Positions 25,407 through 35,735 are shown, numbered from the stretch's first letter. The stretch is 64,000 nucleotides of DNA from JAPOXR01 sp965221815 (GCA_965221815.1 OZ244915.1:1612001-1676000); one strand, 5' to 3'. Notes: generated by a model from the letters alone, not told the origin. Numbers and translations are program-made.

Positions 25407-26471
25407 ATGAGAATGTTCACCAAGTTTTGTAAAACTTGTGCAATTCTTGGTGCTGTTGTGACGTTCCTTGCAACGGCCATAACCCCGTCGACGGCGGAGA
25501 CAATCCGCTATGCCGACAGCGATCCGTCGAGCTGTCTGCGCTGCCGTTTCCTGATCGAAAGCTATTTTCCTGCGCTTGAAGATGCGACCGACGGAGGATT
25601 GCAGGTGACAGGGTTGTTTGGTGCCGTTGTTGGCTCGAACAAGGAAAATCTTAAACTGACCCGCGACGGCGTGGTCGAGTTCAGTGCCACTTTCGTTGGC
25701 TATCACAACAATATTTTTCCAGCGCAATCAGCCTTTGATCTTTTTTCTCGTGGACCCCGGGAATTTGCCAATCAGCTCTATTTTTATCGTCAGGCTTACG
25801 CACGCATTCCCGAGATTCAGGATGAACTCGCCGCACAGAATCTCAAGTTGATCATGATCAATCCCTTACTTCATCTTGCCTTCGCTTCGCGCAATGAGAT
25901 TGAATCCGTCAGTGACATTCGTGGCCATAAATGGCGGGCCGGCACCAAATGGTTGTTGCGTAACCTCCGGTCAGCCGGTGCCTCTCCCGTGTCGGTTCCA
26001 TGGAGTGAAGTTTATATCGCCTTGCAAACGGGTGCGATTGACGGTGTCCTGACCAACTACGACGGGCTCGACAATGCAAAATTTCATGAGCCTGCGCCGC
26101 ATATACTGATCTCTCCTGAACTGTGGATGGCGAACCCGATGATCACCATTGTCAATCGTGATTACTGGGACAGTTTGCCGCCGCACGTGCAGCAGATATG
26201 GGAAAAGATATCGCAGGAAGCAGAGTTGGAATGGGGTCAACGGTTGCAGGCAGCACGCTCAAACATCATCAATTCGCAGCGGGAAAACGGTGTCACCATC
26301 AATGAACTTTCCGAGGTCGATCTGGTCAATTGGGAAAATGCTGCCAATCTCGATGAGATTGAAACCCAATGGATTGCCGAGGCCAGGGCCGCGGGACTGG
26401 AGAATGCCGCTGGCGTCCTCATGGCGCTCAAGGAAATCCATCAGGAAGCCCTCGCACGCGACAATCAATGA
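25407..26471 (+). CDS. TRAP transporter substrate-binding protein (DctP family)
   Basis: A periplasmic solute-binding protein of 354 residues. It starts MRMFTKFCK with a signal peptide (CAILGAVVTFLATAITPSTA) and has the DctP-type core: KLIMINPLLHLAFASR, DIRGHKWRAG, the Arg-containing substrate region, and PWSEVYIALQTGAIDGVL. ATG 25407 is chosen because the earlier in-frame start at 25344 would put 21 polar residues before the signal peptide. Its stop overlaps the small permease start by 3 bp. Such systems import carboxylates or sulfonates using a sodium gradient; the ligand is unknown. Confidence 0.88.
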   Translation: MRMFTKFCKTCAILGAVVTFLATAITPSTAETIRYADSDPSSCLRCRFLIESYFPALEDATDGGLQVTGLFGAVVGSNKENLKLTRDGVVEFSATFVGYHNNIFPAQSAFDLFSRGPREFANQLYFYRQAYARIPEIQDELAAQNLKLIMINPLLHLAFASRNEIESVSDIRGHKWRAGTKWLLRNLRSAGASPVSVPWSEVYIALQTGAIDGVLTNYDGLDNAKFHEPAPHILISPELWMANPMITIVNRDYWDSLPPHVQQIWEKISQEAELEWGQRLQAARSNIINSQRENGVTINELSEVDLVNWENAANLDEIETQWIAEARAAGLENAAGVLMALKEIHQEALARDNQ

Positions 26472-26992
26472 GCAGATCGCAGAACGGACACCAGGCACGA
26501 TCGGAGCAATCGGCGCACAAAATTATCAGAGGCGGGGGACGATTGCTCAGCCGGGTCAATGCCTGTTTTGCAACCATTGGTGGGTGGCTGCTGTTGTTGA
26601 TTGCCCTCATGCTGACCGTTGATGTGACGTTCCGCAATCTGTTCGAACCGTTGCAGATGATTCCCCTTCTCTCAGTCTTCACCCTGATCGCCGTCACCTA
26701 TCTTGGCCTTTCGGCAGCCGAAGAAATGAACGAACATGTGCACCTCAAGTTCCTTGTGACCCGGTTGACCAGCCCATTCCGGCACATTGTCAATGCCCTC
26801 ACTGTCACGGGGAGTGGATTGCTGGCTGTCGCCCTGATCACCAATGCCGTCGACAGTTTCATGACGGGGGAAGGCAGCGAAGGTGCCATCACATTCAAGC
26901 TCTGGCCAATCAAATTTGTCATGGTTGTCGGTGCCGCTTTGTTTTTTGCCGAAACCTGCCGCAAAATGATAACCCGTCAGCCGTCTGCGTGA
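26468..26992 (+). CDS. TRAP transporter small permease (DctQ)
   Basis: A 174-residue inner-membrane protein with four hydrophobic segments (WLLLLIALMLTVDVTF, LLSVFTLIAVTYLGL, ALTVTGSGLLAVALI, FVMVVGAALFFAE), the DctQ layout. ATG 26468 overlaps the dctP stop (ATGA). The large permease follows after an unusual gap of about 200 bp without a convincing gene. Confidence 0.85.
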   Translation: MSRSQNGHQARSEQSAHKIIRGGGRLLSRVNACFATIGGWLLLLIALMLTVDVTFRNLFEPLQMIPLLSVFTLIAVTYLGLSAAEEMNEHVHLKFLVTRLTSPFRHIVNALTVTGSGLLAVALITNAVDSFMTGEGSEGAITFKLWPIKFVMVVGAALFFAETCRKMITRQPSA

Positions 26993-27196
26993 TTGCGATG
27001 ACAGATGTTATCAGGCCACCTTGAGATTCCTTGCAGCCGGCACAATCATGATCAGCATGGACCGCGCCATGTCTGCATGCTCACGACTCGTGCCGGCCAG
27101 AACCAGGACATCTGCTTGTGTAAGGATGAGATCCTTTCACAATTGGGGTGCCATGAACTGGACAGGCGATTCAGGACATAAAGGGCTGGAGCATTT

Positions 27197-28519
27197 GTGG
27201 ATCCATTGACGTCTGGAATTCTGTGCGGAATCCTGCTGCTCTTCCACTTTGGAATTGGCGTGAGCATTGGCCTGTCGTTTATTCTCTCCGGGTTTGTGGT
27301 TTCACTGCTGCTGCTGGGAGTCGCAGCGTCACTCTCGCTGCTTGGTGAGGCCGCCTATAGCGCGATCGCGCGCCCGAGCTGGGCGGCCATACCGCTCTTC
27401 ATTCTGATGGGCTGCTTCTGCGCACGCGGCGGGCTCGCCAGGATGGCCTATCTTGGAACCTATGCCCTGGCGCGCAAATTGCCAGGCGCGCTGATGATCG
27501 CAACCTGTTTGAGCTGCGGACTCTTCGGTGCGATTTCCGGCTCGTCAGTTGCAACCACCGCTTTGTTTGGGAGAATCGCATTACCGGAGATGCTCAGATT
27601 CAACTATGACTCGGCACTTTCGGCAGGTTGTATCGCTGCGGCAGGCACCTTCGCTTCAATGATTCCGCCCAGCATTTTGCTGATTATCTATGCGATGTTC
27701 ACACATCAATCGGTGGCCGAACTGTTTGCTGCCGGGATTATTCCGGCGCTCCTTACAGTCACCGCCTATTGTCTGACCATTTTCGTTTTGGTCAGAAGAA
27801 AACCGTCTCTGGCACCGGCCAGAGATCCGACCGAGATTCTGGGAGCCGATATCAGTCGGCGGCGTGCAGTCATGGGCATGTGGCCAATCTTCATCATCGC
27901 CGGGATCGTTCTGGTTGGTCTTTATGGTGGATTTTTCACACCGACAGAAGCTGCTGCCGTTGGAACCATTGCGAGTCTGGTGGTGGCATTCGGCTTGCGC
28001 CCGAATGCCTGGCAAACGACGCTCATCAGCAGTATGCGTGAATCGGCACGCATAACAGCGATGCTGTTTCTCCTTGTTATCGGCGCACTTTACTTCAGTC
28101 GTGTGGCAGCGATTACCGGATTTCCCCAGGAGATTGCCCGTACAGTCACTTCTTGGGCATTACCGCCATTCGCCGTTCTCCTCGCAGTGATGCTGATCGT
28201 TTTTATCCTCGGAATGTTCATGGTTCCGGTTGGTGTTTTCGCACTGACCTTGCCGATTATGTTGCCGGTCTTGCTTGAGCTCGGTTACGACCCGGTCTGG
28301 TTTGGTGTCATCATGCTCAAACTCACCGAAATCGGTGCTGTCACTCCTCCCGTTGGCCTCAATATCTTCGCGATGAAGGCCGCCTGCCCGCCATCCGCGC
28401 GTCTTGGGCTGGGTGATATCTCGCGTGGCTGTGCAATTTTCATCATTGTCGATCTGTGCATTCTGGCGGCCCTTGTTGCTTTTCCAAATCTTGCATTGTG
28501 GCTCCCCAGCCTGTTGTAA
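27197..28519 (+). CDS. TRAP transporter large permease (DctM)
   Basis: A 440-residue membrane protein with about 12 hydrophobic segments and family motifs including PLFILMGCFCARGG, GLFGAISGSSVATTALFG and FTPTEAAAVGTIASL. GTG 27197 has GGAG 7 nt upstream, and a stop codon closes the frame just before it, so no earlier start exists. It completes the DctPQM system. No dedicated catabolic genes lie next to it. Confidence 0.9.
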   Translation: MDPLTSGILCGILLLFHFGIGVSIGLSFILSGFVVSLLLLGVAASLSLLGEAAYSAIARPSWAAIPLFILMGCFCARGGLARMAYLGTYALARKLPGALMIATCLSCGLFGAISGSSVATTALFGRIALPEMLRFNYDSALSAGCIAAAGTFASMIPPSILLIIYAMFTHQSVAELFAAGIIPALLTVTAYCLTIFVLVRRKPSLAPARDPTEILGADISRRRAVMGMWPIFIIAGIVLVGLYGGFFTPTEAAAVGTIASLVVAFGLRPNAWQTTLISSMRESARITAMLFLLVIGALYFSRVAAITGFPQEIARTVTSWALPPFAVLLAVMLIVFILGMFMVPVGVFALTLPIMLPVLLELGYDPVWFGVIMLKLTEIGAVTPPVGLNIFAMKAACPPSARLGLGDISRGCAIFIIVDLCILAALVAFPNLALWLPSLL

Positions 28520-28623
28520 TCTGCCAGGCATAACTTGACGTGAAGTCGTTATTGTCTCAATGAGATGAATTGATTAGCTAGGGATCCCCCGGTCATTGGA
28601 GAGTTTGCAGACGAGGCTGGCAC

Positions 28624-29046
28624 ATGCATTTCATTCCATATCTCACCTTCAACGGAAATTGCCGTGAGGCATTACAGCGATATGCCGAAATTTTCAGTGG
28701 AGACATTGTTGCCATGCAACGATTTGGTGACGAGGAAAGTTGCCGTTCAATGCCTGCGGAAACCCAGGAATTGATCATGTTCGGTCATTTGAAAGCCAAT
28801 GAGGCAGTGTTGTTCGCATCCGATGATCCTTCAAACAGCTATGAGCTCCCCCAGAGCATGCATATCTCCGTCAGTTTTCCAACCGTGTTGCAGGCGAAAG
28901 AGGTTTTTGACCAGCTGAATGATGGTGGTGAGACACTGATGCCGTTTGAGAAGACCTTTTTTTCCGCGGGTTTTGGCATGACAAGGGATTGTTTTGGTAT
29001 CTTGTGGATGGTGAATGTCAACGATCCTGATTCCGACTATTATTGA
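28624..29046 (+). CDS. PhnB-like / VOC-superfamily protein
   Basis: A 140-residue protein of the glyoxalase fold, PhnB subgroup: [28 protein letters not shown], then [14 protein letters not shown] and the C-terminal [10 protein letters not shown]. The catalytic role is not known for this group, despite the frequent annotation as a demethylubiquinone methyltransferase-like protein. The trpA start lies about 20 bp after its stop, so the two may be cotranscribed. Confidence 0.8.
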   Translation: MHFIPYLTFNGNCREALQRYAEIFSGDIVAMQRFGDEESCRSMPAETQELIMFGHLKANEAVLFASDDPSNSYELPQSMHISVSFPTVLQAKEVFDQLNDGGETLMPFEKTFFSAGFGMTRDCFGILWMVNVNDPDSDYY

Positions 29047-29066
29047 GCGCGGTCCAGGTTGTCCTG

Positions 29067-29861
29067 ATGACAACACGCATTGATCAGCGATTTGCATCGC
29101 TCCGGCAGGCCAATCGAAAGGCTTTCATCACTTATATCATGGCTGGTGATCCGGATGCGGATTCGTCAATGGAGCTCCTTCTGGGTTTACCAAAGGCCGG
29201 CGTGGACATTATCGAAATGGGCTTTCCCTTCACCGACCCGATGGCCGATGGGCCGACCATTCAGCAGGCCGGAAACCGCGCACTGGCTAATGGGCAAACA
29301 CTGATCAAGACCCTGGATCAGGTACGGGTTTTCCGTCGTGAAGATGACACGACACCCATCGTTCTGATGGGTTACTATAATCCCATCCATCATATCGGCT
29401 CAGTGGAGTTTCTCAACGCCGCCAAATCGGCAGGTGTTGACGGATTGATCATTGTCGATTTACCTCCCGAAGAAGATCAGGAACTCTGTCTGCCTGCAAT
29501 GGAAACCGGGTTGAATTTCATCAGGCTTGCAACACCAACGACCGACGCACGGCGCCTTCCCGTTGTGCTCCATAACACGAGTGGATTCGTCTACTATGTC
29601 TCGATTACCGGGGTTACCGGAGCCGGTATCCCGCAAACAGAAGCTGTCGGGCGTGATGTTACCCGAATCAAGGCCGCCACAGAATTGCCGGTCTGCGTGG
29701 GATTCGGCATCAAAACACCTGAAGTTGCACGCAAGATTGCACAGACAGCCGATGGGGTCGTCGTCGGTTCATCGATTGTCGAGAGACAGGGGCGCAGGGA
29801 ATCACCTGAATCGATCCTGGGATTCGTATCGGAACTCGCCGATGGGGCACATGGTTGCTGA
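29067..29861 (+). CDS. trpA: Tryptophan synthase alpha chain
   Basis: A 264-residue TIM-barrel enzyme that cleaves indole-3-glycerol phosphate. The catalytic Glu is in [15 protein letters not shown] (Glu about 49) and the second acid in [10 protein letters not shown] (Asp about 60 in the usual numbering); the phosphate loop is [15 protein letters not shown] 29067 is preferred; an in-frame GTG-like start at 29043 is possible. It is separated from trpB and trpF, which lie 14 kb away on the other strand. Confidence 0.93.
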   Translation: MTTRIDQRFASLRQANRKAFITYIMAGDPDADSSMELLLGLPKAGVDIIEMGFPFTDPMADGPTIQQAGNRALANGQTLIKTLDQVRVFRREDDTTPIVLMGYYNPIHHIGSVEFLNAAKSAGVDGLIIVDLPPEEDQELCLPAMETGLNFIRLATPTTDARRLPVVLHNTSGFVYYVSITGVTGAGIPQTEAVGRDVTRIKAATELPVCVGFGIKTPEVARKIAQTADGVVVGSSIVERQGRRESPESILGFVSELADGAHGC

Positions 29862-29934
29862 TTGTGACTGTCCCGCATTCGATCCCCATGTCCTGGGACT
29901 CGGTCAAGACGTGGAAGATTGAAAGTGAAGTCAA

Positions 29935-31098
29935 ATGACGGTCATCACCCATATCGATGATCTGAAACGTCTTTACCGCCGCCGGGTTCCACGGATGTTT
30001 TATGATTATGCGGAATCCGGCAGTTGGACAGAGCAGACATTTCATGCCAATGTCATGGACTTTTCCCGCATTCGTCTTCGCCAGCGTGTTGCTGTGGATT
30101 TGAGTGATCGTAGCACGTCTTCGACAATGGTTGGCCAAGATGTCGCCATGCCGGTGGCGCTTGCCCCTGTTGGCATGACCGGAATGCAATCTGCCGATGG
30201 TGAGATCAAGGCGGCACGTGCAGCGGCCAAGTTTGGCATTCCTTTTACTCTTTCAACCATGTCAATCTGCTCAATCGAAGATGTCGCGCAAAAGGCCGAA
30301 AGGGGATTTTGGTTTCAACTCTATGTGATGCGCGATCAGACCTTCGTCGAAAGCCTGATCGGACGTGCCCAGGATGCCGGTTGTCGTGCTCTGGTTTTGA
30401 CACTCGACCTGCAGGTTCTTGGTCAAAGGCACAAGGACATCAAGAACGGACTTTCGGCACCGCCACGCCCGACCCTGACGGTCATGGCAGACCTCTCCAC
30501 CAAATGGCGCTGGATGGCGGGAATGGCAAGAACGCCGCGTCGAAGCTTTGGCAATATCATCGGTCACGTCCAGGGCGTGAAAGACACATCATCCCTGATG
30601 GACTGGACGGCTTCACAATTCGACCCTTCCCTGAACTGGGACAAGGTCAAGAAAATCAGGCAGATGTGGAGCGGCCCTTTCATTCTCAAGGGTATTCTGG
30701 ACAGTGAAGACGCACGACGTGCTGTTGACTGCGGTGCTGATGCGCTCATTGTCTCAAACCATGGCGGTCGGCAACTTGATGGTGCATTGTCTTCGATTCG
30801 TATGCTGCCGGCTATCGTCGACGCGGTGGGAGATTCGATTGAGGTCCATTTTGATTCAGGCATCAGGTCAGGGCAGGATGTGTTGAAAGCGCTCGCACTC
30901 GGCGCAAAGGGCACCTATATTGGCCGTGCCTATATTTACGGTTTGGGCGCAATGGGAGAAGCGGGGGTTCGCGCTTCACTTGATGTGATCCATAAGGAAC
31001 TCGATACCACGATGGCACTGTGTGGAAGAACACGCGTCGGTGATCTCAATCGTGACAATCTCATCATGGAACCCGGTTTCACTACGGTGACAAATTAG
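29935..31098 (+). CDS. lldD: FMN-dependent L-lactate dehydrogenase / alpha-hydroxy-acid dehydrogenase
   Basis: A 387-residue flavoprotein oxidising L-lactate or related 2-hydroxy acids and feeding electrons to the respiratory chain. Conserved features are [25 protein letters not shown], the FMN-binding [14 protein letters not shown], the catalytic His in [12 protein letters not shown], and [16 protein letters not shown]. Length matches the family. The stretch GSWTEQTF suits membrane-associated LldD rather than soluble oxidases, but substrate is not proven by sequence. Confidence 0.85.
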   Translation: MTVITHIDDLKRLYRRRVPRMFYDYAESGSWTEQTFHANVMDFSRIRLRQRVAVDLSDRSTSSTMVGQDVAMPVALAPVGMTGMQSADGEIKAARAAAKFGIPFTLSTMSICSIEDVAQKAERGFWFQLYVMRDQTFVESLIGRAQDAGCRALVLTLDLQVLGQRHKDIKNGLSAPPRPTLTVMADLSTKWRWMAGMARTPRRSFGNIIGHVQGVKDTSSLMDWTASQFDPSLNWDKVKKIRQMWSGPFILKGILDSEDARRAVDCGADALIVSNHGGRQLDGALSSIRMLPAIVDAVGDSIEVHFDSGIRSGQDVLKALALGAKGTYIGRAYIYGLGAMGEAGVRASLDVIHKELDTTMALCGRTRVGDLNRDNLIMEPGFTTVTN

Positions 31099-31205
31099 GG
31101 CAAGACGACTCTTGCACTCGAGACGCATTCAAAGGTAAAGGCGCGTTTCAGCAGGCATACACCCTTGGAGGATGCCCGCTTTCAACTGAAATGGAGACAA
31201 ACATC

Positions 31206-31847
31206 ATGGCTAGCGAGATCCCAGATCTCAGTGCCGAACTGCGTTCGGGGACAGGCAAGGGGGCCGCCCGTCAAGCAAGGCGCACGGGATTTGTACCTGG
31301 AATCGTCTATGGGGGTGGCATGGATCCCATGGCGATCCAGATCGACTTCAACTATCTTCTGAAGCGACTTAACCAAGGTCGCTTTCTGTCGACTCTCTTC
31401 AACCTCAAGATCGCCGGGCAGGAGGATGTCCGGGTGATTTGTCGTTCGGTGCAACGGCATGTCGTCAAAGACCTGCCATTACATGTCGATTTCATGCGGC
31501 TGAAAGATGGCTCCCAAATCAACCTCTTTATTCCGGTGCGCTTCATCAATGAACAGGATTCTCCTGGCCTGCGCCGTGGCGGTGTCCTGACTGTTGTGCG
31601 TGGCGAGATCGATCTGGTCGTTAATGCCGGCAATATTCCGGCCGAAATTGTCGCTGATATCTCAGGGCTTGATGTTGGCGATGTGGTGACGATTTCCAAG
31701 ATTGAGCTCCCCGAAGGCACACGCCCGCGCATTGCCGACCGCGATTTTGTGATTGCCAATATCTCGGCACCATCAAGCTTGCGCTCGGCAGACGAGGAAG
31801 AGGAAGTCGAAGAAGAGGAAACAGAAGACGACACTGAAGAAGAATGA
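31206..31847 (+). CDS. rplY: 50S ribosomal protein L25 (CTC type)
   Basis: A 213-residue 5S-rRNA-binding protein of the long CTC form: L25 domain first ([23 protein letters not shown]), then the C-terminal TL5 beta domain ([31 protein letters not shown]) and a very acidic tail. ATG 31206 has GGAG at 31193-31196, 9 nt upstream; the ATG at 31191 overlaps this SD. It precedes pth, the usual order. Confidence 0.93.
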   Translation: MASEIPDLSAELRSGTGKGAARQARRTGFVPGIVYGGGMDPMAIQIDFNYLLKRLNQGRFLSTLFNLKIAGQEDVRVICRSVQRHVVKDLPLHVDFMRLKDGSQINLFIPVRFINEQDSPGLRRGGVLTVVRGEIDLVVNAGNIPAEIVADISGLDVGDVVTISKIELPEGTRPRIADRDFVIANISAPSSLRSADEEEEVEEEETEDDTEEE

Positions 31848-31939
31848 ATTGTTCCGGCCCCTCCATCGGGGTGAATCGACCGCATGCGAATTCCCATGAA
31901 TCCGGGTGGAGATATCCGTGAATTGAGAATCGTAGACAG

Positions 31940-32608
31940 ATGAGACTGATCATCGGACTTGGTAATCCCGGGCAACAATATGCAGGTCATCGGCACAATA
32001 TCGGCTTTATGGCCGTCGACCGGATTGCGTCGAATCATGCGATGGGTCCGTGGCGGGCAAAATTCAATGGGCTGATGATTGTCGGGCAAATCGACATACA
32101 TCGCGTGATCCTGCTCAAGCCACAAACCTACATGAACAATTCGGGCTTATCTGCGCGTGCCGCGATGGATTATTACAAACTGACCGCCGCCAATGTTGTC
32201 GTTCTCCATGACGAACTTGATCTCAGGCCTGGACAATTACGCACCAAGACCGGCGGTGGGACCGCTGGCCATCGCGGTCTGCAATCGTTGCAGTCGCATC
32301 TTGGAAATGAGTTTTCTCGCATCAGGATTGGTATTGGCCATCCCGGTCGTAAAGAGCTTGTGAACCGCTACGTCCTGCATGATTTTACGGGGGAGGAAAC
32401 CGCAGGGTTTGACAATCTGCTGATGGCCATCAGCAAATCAGCACTGTATCTTGCGTCAGGAGATTTCGCCAAATTTACCTCTGCTGTCGCGCAGCATCGC
32501 AACTCTCCATCGCATATCGATCCGGGAATCGTTCAGCCGGCACCGCCACTAGAAAAACGTACCGCCACCAGTCTCATTGCACAACTGGCCCAGCGTTTCG
32601 GTCGTTGA
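31940..32608 (+). CDS. pth: Peptidyl-tRNA hydrolase
   Basis: A 222-residue esterase that releases tRNA from stalled peptidyl-tRNA. Key motifs are IGLGNPGQQYAGHRHNIGF (catalytic His in RHN), KPQTYMNNSG, LHDELDLRPG and GGGTAGHRGLQS. About 30 extra residues follow the core. In related bacteria ychF usually comes next; here two insertion sequences do, and ychF is 7 kb upstream on the other strand. Confidence 0.95.
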   Translation: MRLIIGLGNPGQQYAGHRHNIGFMAVDRIASNHAMGPWRAKFNGLMIVGQIDIHRVILLKPQTYMNNSGLSARAAMDYYKLTAANVVVLHDELDLRPGQLRTKTGGGTAGHRGLQSLQSHLGNEFSRIRIGIGHPGRKELVNRYVLHDFTGEETAGFDNLLMAISKSALYLASGDFAKFTSAVAQHRNSPSHIDPGIVQPAPPLEKRTATSLIAQLAQRFGR

Positions 32609-32646
32609 TCACAGATTCGTTACATCTGCATGGATCAATGAGGCTA

Positions 32647-33979
32647 GTATCCCATACTCATTGAATTGATGGATATAGGGATTTGAGTTTGATGCGGGCG
32701 TCGTCTGTTGTGAATCGCCAGTTGACGGGTCGTTTGTCGGCGTTGCGGCGTGTCTGCCAGGCGGCGACTTCGCGGACCATGGTCTCGCGGTCGGGAATGC
32801 GGCGGGCGAGGCATTGGCGCACCAGCACATTGATCTCGATTTCGGCGATATTCAGCCAGGATCCGTGTTTGGGCGTGTGATGCACTTCGAATTGTCGGGC
32901 GAGACGCCCGGCCTCTGCGGGAGGATAGCGGTCATAGAGTGTTGAGAGTGTGTGGGTGTTCAGATTGTCCATCACCAGCACGATCTTTTTGCCGGGGAAG
33001 TGACTGTCCACCAGATCTTTCAGGACTTCGGCGAAGTCTTTGCGGGTGCGGCGGTCGGTGACCTTGACAGGGCGCCACCCCTCGAGGGGTGCGGTGATCA
33101 TGAAGAGATTGGCGGTGCCGTTGCGGGCGTATTCGAAGTCGTATCCAGCGGGGTGCCCGGGGCGTGTGGGCAGCGGTGTCCGGGTCTCTTGTGTCTGTTG
33201 CTTGGAGGTCTCATCCAGGCAGACCAGAACTTCATCAGCGGTAAAGTCCCGGCTGTATGTGTCCAGGACATCCTCCATCGCGCAGACGAAGTCGGCGTTC
33301 GCCTGGGGCGGAATACACCAACATTGATTTAACCAGGGCTTGATATCGTTTTTTTGAGAGTCTTGTGAACTGTCGATCGGGAGATCGTCTCCACAATGTT
33401 CAATTCCACCAGTTTGTCCGCCAGCAGTTGCAACGTCCACTGCGCCTGTCCCGCCGGAGGTTCTGAACAGGCCAGCATCGTCAACTTCGCCTCGCCCGCA
33501 CCATCCAGCAGACGCTGTTTGCGGTTCACCTGAACCTTGCGCTCCAGCGCCGCCTCAACACCGTCCATCACGCATGGCTTGCGCACCCGCTCCACCGTCG
33601 CCGTGCCCACACCCAACACATCAGCAATGTCCGCATCCCGGCGGCCCCCACCCGCACGATCCTGATCCGCCAACAAGAGGATGTGGGCCCGCTTGCGGCG
33701 CTCCTTGGAGCCCTGACCTCTGTCCACAAGAGCCGGCAACTGATGACGCTCATCCGCGTCCAATGTGACCTTATAGGTTGTTCGTCCGTCTGATGTCATG
33801 ACTCGATGCCTCAGTCTGCCCCCGCAATGCGCGCCGCCACCCGGCCACAACACACCCGCAACCCCTGCTCAGGCCACAACGGGGATTTGATCTTTGTGGC
33901 CACCCCCTGTCTCGACAAAACCCGCAAACAGGAAGACATCCCACATTGAAACAACATCAATTCAATGAAAGTGGGATAC
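32647..33979 (-). mobile_element. IS630-family insertion sequence (first)
   Basis: Terminal inverted repeats begin GTATCCCA at 32647 and end with TGGGATAC at 33979, with good similarity continuing through TTGAATTGATG on both sides. Each end is flanked by a TA dinucleotide (32645-32646 and 33980-33981), the IS630 target. The element holds one transposase gene in two overlapping frames. Its right TA adjoins the next IS630-type element. Confidence 0.85.
32658..33799 (-). CDS. IS630-family transposase in two frames, probable -1 programmed frameshift
   Basis: The upstream frame (start about 33799, MTSDGRTTYKVTLDADERH) encodes the helix-turn-helix part and ends soon after TVHKTLKK. The downstream frame continues as NDIKPWLNQCWCIPPQ with the DDE core: Asp in VLVCLDETSK, Asp in LVMDNLNTHT, Glu in SWLNIAEIEI. 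The join is a run of seven A on the coding strand (33349-33355 on plus); a -1 slip there fuses LKK to NDIKPW exactly. Slippery A-runs of this kind drive programmed frameshifting in IS630 elements, so the gene is probably functional rather than broken. Confidence 0.85.
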
Positions 33980-33981
33980 TA

Positions 33982-35209
33982 GTGTTTTGCCTCATACAGA
34001 TAGTTCCATATCCTGCAACCGTCGGTGGCCCCGCTTCCAGGATGCGACGAGATCCTCGGGGTCCCGGCGCCAGCGGAACGGGTGGGCCTCATGGGCATTG
34101 TGGTGGGCGATGTAGTCTTCTACCGCTGTGATGCACGCGTCAAGGGAATTGAAGATGGCATGCTTGAGTCTCTGTCGGGCCAGTTTCGAGAAGAAGCCCT
34201 CGACGGCGTTCATCCACGAGGCCGATGTCGGTGTGAAGTGGAAGGTCCAGTGCGGGTGGTCGGCAAGCCAGGCATGCACGTGCGCCGACTTGTGGGCGGA
34301 CAGGTTGTCAAGGATGACATGGACCGCCATCGTGGGGTCGAGGTCCGCCGCCACATGATCGAGGAACGCACAGAAATCCTCGGAGCGGTGGCGCTCGGTC
34401 ATCTTTCCGACCACCTTGCCAGTGGCGACATCGAGGGCCGCCAGCAACGTGGTGGTGCCGTTCCGTTTGTAATCATGCGTGCGGGTTGTCGGGTGACCCG
34501 GGGCGGGCGGCAGGGGTGTCTGGGTGCGGCCGAGGGCCTGGATCTGGGTCTTTTCATCCACCGAGAGGACCACGGCGTGATCCGGTGGGTTCATGTACAG
34601 TCCGATGACATCGTGGGCCTTGATGCCGAACCGGGGATCGTTCGAGACCTTGAAGGTCTTGACCTGATGGGGCCGCAGGCCATGGCGCTGCAGGATCCGG
34701 TGCACGGTGGTGGCCGTCAGGCCCCCGACCGCTGTGGCCAGGGCCTTGAGGGTCCAGTGGCTGCGGTTGGGCGGGGGTGGCGACATCGCCAGATCGATGA
34801 CGGCCTGGATCCGGTCGGCGGGAATGGGTGTCTTGCCCGGCGGCCGGGTGGCATCGCGCAGGAGACCGTCGACACCCTCGGAAAGGAAACGGTCCCACCA
34901 GCGCCAGACGGTGGGTTTCGAGAGGCCTGTCTGCCGCATGGTCTCGACGAGGCCACAGCCGTCCCCGAGGGCGAGGATGATGCGGGCCCGCCAGACATGC
35001 TTCTGAGGGCTCTGGGGGTGGCTGACGATGTGCTCGAGGCGTGTGCGATCGGTGTCTGGCAGCCGGATCTCCGGCCGTGTCGATGTCCTGCCCATGGGTC
35101 TGTCTCCTGCCTTGGTGTTGGCCGCGGGCTCGCGGCGGCAGGATGATACCATGATGTGGGGCAGGAATAGAATCCTTTGTTTGTTATTATACACTAGGCG
35201 CACGAGGCA
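33982..35209 (-). mobile_element. IS630-family insertion sequence (second), ends uncertain
   Basis: A second IS630-type element directly abuts the first. Two end assignments are possible: TA-flanked ends starting GTGT (33982 and 35194), or imperfect repeats TGCCTCATACAGATAG (33988-34003) against CTAGGCGCACGAGGCA (35194-35209). Outer limits are therefore approximate. Confidence 0.6.
33992..35095 (-). CDS. IS630-family transposase (second, intact)
   Basis: A 367-residue transposase in one frame, counted from ATG 35095 (MGRTSTRPEIRLPDTDR); the frame is open further upstream to 35239 but without family resemblance. It has N-terminal helix-turn-helix regions (TMRQTGLSKPTVWRWWDRF) and the DDE triad: Asp in VVLSVDEKTQIQ, Asp in VILDNLSAHKS, Glu in SWMNAVEGFFSKL. 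It is only distantly related to the neighbouring IS630 transposase. The long plus-strand frame over it is an antisense shadow. Confidence 0.9.
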   Translation of the reverse strand: MGRTSTRPEIRLPDTDRTRLEHIVSHPQSPQKHVWRARIILALGDGCGLVETMRQTGLSKPTVWRWWDRFLSEGVDGLLRDATRPPGKTPIPADRIQAVIDLAMSPPPPNRSHWTLKALATAVGGLTATTVHRILQRHGLRPHQVKTFKVSNDPRFGIKAHDVIGLYMNPPDHAVVLSVDEKTQIQALGRTQTPLPPAPGHPTTRTHDYKRNGTTTLLAALDVATGKVVGKMTERHRSEDFCAFLDHVAADLDPTMAVHVILDNLSAHKSAHVHAWLADHPHWTFHFTPTSASWMNAVEGFFSKLARQRLKHAIFNSLDACITAVEDYIAHHNAHEAHPFRWRRDPEDLVASWKRGHRRLQDMELSV

Positions 35210-35222
35210 TGCCTGATATATC

Positions 35223-35735
35223 CTATCGGTGGTTTGCATGTGTCGCTCGCCTTTCTATTTCCGCTTTTGCTTCTTTGGCGTATTCCTCAATGAACTTTCT
35301 CGGGTTGAAGAACAGGCGTCGCATGACCTTTGGCATGAACCCGAGTGAGGTCACCTCTTCTGTAAATGTACCAACTGTGCTGCCATTTTCCTGTTTGAAT
35401 TCGGCAATATATTGCCCTGAAAAATTACCATCAGCGCCTGTCTGAAGAACAAGTCTCATGGGTGGTGTTTCCTCGAGAATCCGGAAACGAATTGTTATGC
35501 GCGGCATCTTGATCTCTTCGGTCCAATTCCTTCTGTCATCGGCCATTTTGACCGCAGCGACGTCCGTGCGCCAGTTCGGCTGACTTTCGACATCCCGGTA
35601 CACGTCCCAAACCGCTTCAATAGGCGCATCGTAACGGATTTCAACTGTGCTACGGGTGGTGGCGGGTATCAGAAGCAAGCCGATGGCGATGGCCAGCAAT
35701 GCGGCAACCGCCACAAAGATCCAAGTCAAGCCCAT
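35223..35735 (-). CDS. SRPBCC (START-like) protein with N-terminal membrane anchor
   Basis: A 170-residue protein starting with one hydrophobic helix (LTWIFVAVAALLAIAIGLLL) and then a polyketide-cyclase/SRPBCC domain (TRSTVEIRYDAPIEAVWDVY, FTEEVTSLGFMPKV). The domain forms a hydrophobic pocket; no ligand is known. It ends just beside the second IS630 element, whose insertion did not remove its C-terminus as far as can be judged. Confidence 0.7.
   Translation of the reverse strand: MGLTWIFVAVAALLAIAIGLLLIPATTRSTVEIRYDAPIEAVWDVYRDVESQPNWRTDVAAVKMADDRRNWTEEIKMPRITIRFRILEETPPMRLVLQTGADGNFSGQYIAEFKQENGSTVGTFTEEVTSLGFMPKVMRRLFFNPRKFIEEYAKEAKAEIERRATHANHR

Noticed and set aside
34025..35146. 373-codon plus-strand frame
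   Set aside because: Antisense to the intact IS630 transposase and rich in Gly, Arg and Val without motif content.
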